DNA of 64,000 nt, from NCBI RefSeq assembly GCF_003337305.1, contig NZ_QPJO01000004.1:124001-188000 (forward strand). The letters run 5' to 3'. The position numbers and the translations under genes were made by a program. Below are positions 62,001 to 64,000 of the stretch, in pieces. The notes under the pieces are model-generated. The model was not told the DNA's origin and made no database searches. It saw only the letters and a list, made by a program, of their open reading frames with translations. The stretch comes from Winogradskyella arenosi (GTDB lineage Bacteria > Bacteroidota > Bacteroidia > Flavobacteriales > Flavobacteriaceae). Each line of letters starts with the position of its first letter. Positions within the stretch are counted from its first letter, which is position 1.

Positions 62001-64000
62001 GCCCTGTAACTGTATAGGTCGTAGTATCTTCTGGTGTTACATTAATTTCAGCTGTATTATCTCCGGTACTCCATACATAAGACAAAGCTCCGTTTGCAGA
62101 TAGTGTTACGGAATCCCCTTGCATAATAGTCGTATTCTCGCTCACCGTAATATTTGGAGCATCATTTACAAAAACGACAACCTCATCAGTTTCAGAAAAA
62201 CCATAAGTATCTTCAACAGTTACCGTATAGGTCGTGGTCACCGTAGGATTCACATTGATTTCCGCACCTTCATCACCCGTACTCCAAAAATAAGAGGTTC
62301 CACCACTAGCCGTTAAGGTTACGGTTTCTCCATTACAAATAGACAAGTCACTTCCCGCACTCGCATTTATAGCAGGTGCTACTGAAATGGTTACCTGTGC
62401 AGAACTTGTACAACCATTAGGTCCTGTAGCATTGACGGTATACGTTGTCGTCGTATTTGGCGTTACTGTAATTGTATTAGACGTTTCACCCGTACTCCAT
62501 AGGTAAGTTTCTCCACCACCTACGTTTAACGTGACAGACGTGCCTTCTGAAATCAGCTGATCCTCAGTTAAGATTAGTTCAGGTGCTGGATTAACAGTAA
62601 CATTCACTTCCGCTGTGCTTGAACAGTTTCCGTTACTTACTTCCACACTATAGATTGTATCTTCTGTTGGACTCACTTCAATAGACGCCGTAGTTTGACC
62701 TGTACTCCATAAATATGACGTTCCTCCTGAAGCCGTTAAAGTAGTACTGCTTCCTAAACATAAGGTCTGCTCGTCTCCTGCATCTGCCTCAGGAACTGCG
62801 TTAAGTTCAACGCTCACTTCAACATCTGCCGATTGCCCGTAATCATCAGAAACCGTTACATTATACGTCGTAGTTTCCTCAGGTGTTACCGTAATACTTG
62901 CCGTTGTTTCACCGGTGCTCCAAACATAAGTTGTCCCTCCACTTGCGGTAAGCGTGGCGCTTTCGCCTGGACAAATCTGTTGGTCATCACCTGCGCTAGC
63001 TTGTAGCGCTTCAGGAAAAACCGTTATCTGAGATGTATCTGTATAATTACCATCCGTAGCGGTATACGTTATTATAGCATCTCCTGGAGCAATTGCAGTA
63101 ACAAGGCCATTATCATCAACAGTTGCAACAGTCTCGTCATTAGTGGTCCACGTTCCTGTTTGGTCTGTAGCGTTCTCAGGTGTATATACCACCTCTAGCT
63201 GAAGGGTATCATCGCTATTTAATTCTGCAGATTCAGGAGATACTGTAACACTTTCCACGGGAAGTGATGGGATTGCAGCCTCAGCATCGACCTGATTTAA
63301 ATATTCTTCTAACCACGTATACCCACTAGGCGCAATATCATTGTGATCTTCGCCTTCAGGAACATGGGCTTGAAACCAAACTTCTGGGATATGAGGATTA
63401 GAAACGTAGAAATTATCAGGTCTAGTATTTACCGGAACTCCAGTAATCGTCGCTAAAAAGTTATAATAGCGGTCTTCATAAAAGAAACTTCTATCTACAC
63501 CATATTGTCCTGCCGTGTAAGCTTCATAAGCCCCTTCCCCCTCTGCTGTTTTGGCAAGATATTCAGCATCATTAACATCGTAATTCTCAATGGTTCCCCC
63601 AGCGGCCGTTAAGGATTTACTATTTCCGACAGTAGGATTATTAATGATAGCATTATAAGCCTCTACTGCTGTTTTAATCGTAAAAGTATCGTCAATTAAA
63701 GGATATGGTGTAGACACAAACTCAGTGGCTGGCGCGAAGTTTGGTGAATTCCCCGAATCAAACTCTGCCCAAATAAGACTATTATCAGCATCAGAAAACA
63801 AGCCTTTATCCATAATATTTCCACTGGTATAAATGGTATTATCTTGAGCTGAATTCACTTGATTCATATCACTTAGTGGTAAATTATTATGAGCCCCTGC
63901 TGCATAATAATTATTAATATGATTAAGTTGAACACTCCCTTGAGGTCGACTTAATCTATAGTAATGATTCTGAGAGACATTATTTATAACATCCACTCTA
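59092..64000 (-). CDS. Giant pectate-lyase-like protein with 17 Ig-like repeats and T9SS domain (partial)
   Basis: The frame is open from the right edge to the stop at 59092, so the N-terminus is missing; about 1,635 residues are visible (numbered here from a GTG at 63996). Residues 1-245 resemble the C-terminal part of PL1 pectate lyases (INNYYAAGAHN, IYTSGNIMDKG, TPYPL...TAVEAYNAII...GTIENYDVNDAEYL). Residues about 246-329 form a BIG2-type Ig domain (VTVSPESAELNSDDTLQL). Residues 331-1537 are 17 tandem repeats of about 71 residues. An acidic linker precedes a T9SS type A sorting domain (last 80 or so residues, MYPNPASDYVNV...). Likely an outer-surface polygalacturonate-binding or degrading protein; activity depends on the unseen N-terminal domain. 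Confidence 0.85.
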   Translation of the reverse strand, partial: RVDVINNVSQNHYYRLSRPQGSVQLNHINNYYAAGAHNNLPLSDMNQVNSAQDNTIYTSGNIMDKGLFSDADNSLIWAEFDSGNSPNFAPATEFVSTPYPLIDDTFTIKTAVEAYNAIINNPTVGNSKSLTAAGGTIENYDVNDAEYLAKTAEGEGAYEAYTAGQYGVDRSFFYEDRYYNFLATITGVPVNTRPDNFYVSNPHIPEVWFQAHVPEGEDHNDIAPSGYTWLEEYLNQVDAEAAIPSLPVESVTVSPESAELNSDDTLQLEVVYTPENATDQTGTWTTNDETVATVDDNGLVTAIAPGDAIITYTATDGNYTDTSQITVFPEALQASAGDDQQICPGESATLTASGGTTYVWSTGETTASITVTPEETTTYNVTVSDDYGQSADVEVSVELNAVPEADAGDEQTLCLGSSTTLTASGGTSYLWSTGQTTASIEVSPTEDTIYSVEVSNGNCSSTAEVNVTVNPAPELILTEDQLISEGTSVTLNVGGGETYLWSTGETSNTITVTPNTTTTYTVNATGPNGCTSSAQVTISVAPAINASAGSDLSICNGETVTLTASGGTSYFWSTGDEGAEINVNPTVTTTYTVTVEDTYGFSETDEVVVFVNDAPNITVSENTTIMQGDSVTLSANGALSYVWSTGDNTAEINVTPEDTTTYTVTGQSEEGCSTTAEVTVTVVAELSANAGDDETICLGESVTLNASGGIDYLWSTGNTGPTLTVTPSETTTYTVTVMDEFGNSDSDSVIVTVNEVPNANAGADQTICMNSETVLTAEGGESYLWSTGETTASITVSPIENTTYTVEVFEGFCSSNDQVTVWVDALPELVLSNDVTIIDGSSTVLEVSGAESYTWSTGATTATISVSPTETTTYSVTGISEAGCEAIAEVTVTVIPELNANAGNDVSMCSGESVTLTATGGETYAWDNGETTASITVSPLDTTTYAVTVFDAYGNSDSDTVTVTVGPLPSLSLSEDLMIMAGETAELTVSGTDSYTWSTGATTATISVSPTETTTYSVIGTSEAGCEATAEVTVTVIPELNANAGNDVSICSGESVTLTATGGETYTWDNGEATASITVFPEETTTYMVTVFDSYGNSDSDAVTVTVGALPTLSLSEDLTIMAGETTELTVSGADGYTWSTGETIATINVSPTSTTTYNVTGISESGCEATAEVTVTVIPALNANAGNDVSICSGESVTLTATGGEIYAWDNGVTTASITVAPQETTTYMVTVFDTFGNSNSDEVTVTVHELPVLSVSENVTLIEGESVTLFANGANSYSWNTGATSSAIEVSPTETTTYTVIGMSNSCSSELAEITVTVIPLFHASAGSDVSVCENDDYEVELIASEGESYLWSTGETTQSIVVSPLSTTTYSVTVTEGVQEDSDEVTVFVGPSPEVTITNGATVEILSGDFVTLSAQGANTYEWDNGATQPNIAVSPSTTTTYHVRGFIGNCYDDQEVTVNVIEPVVADAGEDVLICLDEWVTLEATGGDDYVWSTGETTSSITVSPEETTDYTVTVFNALDFDEATVQVEVNLNCTSGLPEDEEDEQVELTFEMYPNPASDYVNVKISGLLNVSVINIYEVTGKLVQQVRVTNEPLSLTVTKQIEVSGLQSGVYFIKLVDQERSMTKKLIVD
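59386..63006 (-). repeat. Array of 17 alternating Ig-like repeats, 426-base higher-order period
   Basis: Repeats of 69-74 residues share VTL-x-A-x-GG-x-x-Y-x-W-STG-ET-x-x-I-x-V-x-P-x-ETTTY-x-V. Two types occur: A (start ANAGNDVSICSGESVTL) and B (start LSLSEDLTIMAGET), ordered A A B A B A A B A B A B A B A B A. An A+B pair is 142 residues, 426 bases. Identical stretches recur exactly 426 bases apart (60301 and 60727, and with changes 61153), showing recent duplication or homogenisation in the middle of the array. Confidence 0.9.

Noticed and set aside
59386..63006. Regular repeats considered as a CRISPR array or intergenic satellite
   Set aside because: The repeats are in frame, 207-222 bases long and encode alternating Ig-like domains with conserved protein motifs; there are no short identical repeats with unique spacers.
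1..64000. tRNA, rRNA, transposase, integrase or prophage genes
   Set aside because: No tRNA-like arm pattern, rRNA segment, DDE transposase motif or terminal inverted repeats with a target duplication were seen in the gene-free stretches.

Overview
This window looks like chromosomal DNA of a marine-type member of the Flavobacteriaceae (Bacteroidota). Supporting signs are the AT-rich base use, secreted proteins with type IX secretion (T9SS) C-terminal sorting domains, a PorX-type response regulator/PglZ protein, an LpxC-FabZ fusion, a fused HisIE, and many upstream elements matching the Bacteroidota -7 box TAnnTTTG. I see no rRNA, tRNA, insertion sequence, prophage or CRISPR array.

Layout. 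1-11 kb is mixed: a truncated FG-GAP/CRTAC1-like protein, a DUF6642-like protein that appears to have lost its putative catalytic residues, redoxins, a choice-of-anchor-A T9SS cargo protein, an MFS transporter, a YihY-family membrane protein and a succinate-semialdehyde dehydrogenase. 11-18 kb holds an orphan LpxD-like acyltransferase, a DEAD-box RNA helicase, and a three-gene minus-strand cassette (SF2 helicase, J-domain/KTSC protein, atypical SDR with a zinc knuckle). 18-31 kb carries an M23/LysM endopeptidase, topoisomerase III, a fasciclin protein, a cold-shock-domain protein, a large zinc metalloprotease, two MscS-type channels and several small conserved proteins.

31.7-40.3 kb is a complete histidine operon on the minus strand (hisG-D-C-B-H-A-F-IE). 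It is preceded by a 17-residue leader peptide containing His-His-His-Phe-His and a terminator hairpin, so it is very probably controlled by attenuation. It is followed, with no visible terminator, by a TruA-like pseudouridine synthase, the enzyme type (HisT) that in enterics makes tRNA-His competent for his attenuation.

40-51.5 kb contains a prohibitin-like protein, a von Willebrand A membrane protein, fabG, sucD and a lipid A cluster (lpxD, lpxC-fabZ, lpxA, efp and a divergent lpxD paralogue). 51.5-59 kb on the plus strand holds porX, tsaE, a 48-residue secreted peptide overlapping a membrane protein gene, alanine dehydrogenase, and a UDP-sugar pair (NAD-dependent epimerase of the UDP-glucuronate 4-epimerase type, and UDP-glucose 6-dehydrogenase) expected to make UDP-galacturonate. 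The right end (59.1-64 kb) is the C-terminal 1,635 or so residues of a very large T9SS-exported protein: the end of a pectate-lyase-like domain, a bacterial Ig-like domain, 17 tandem repeats of about 71 residues and a T9SS sorting domain. Start codons were chosen using -7 boxes where these were informative.
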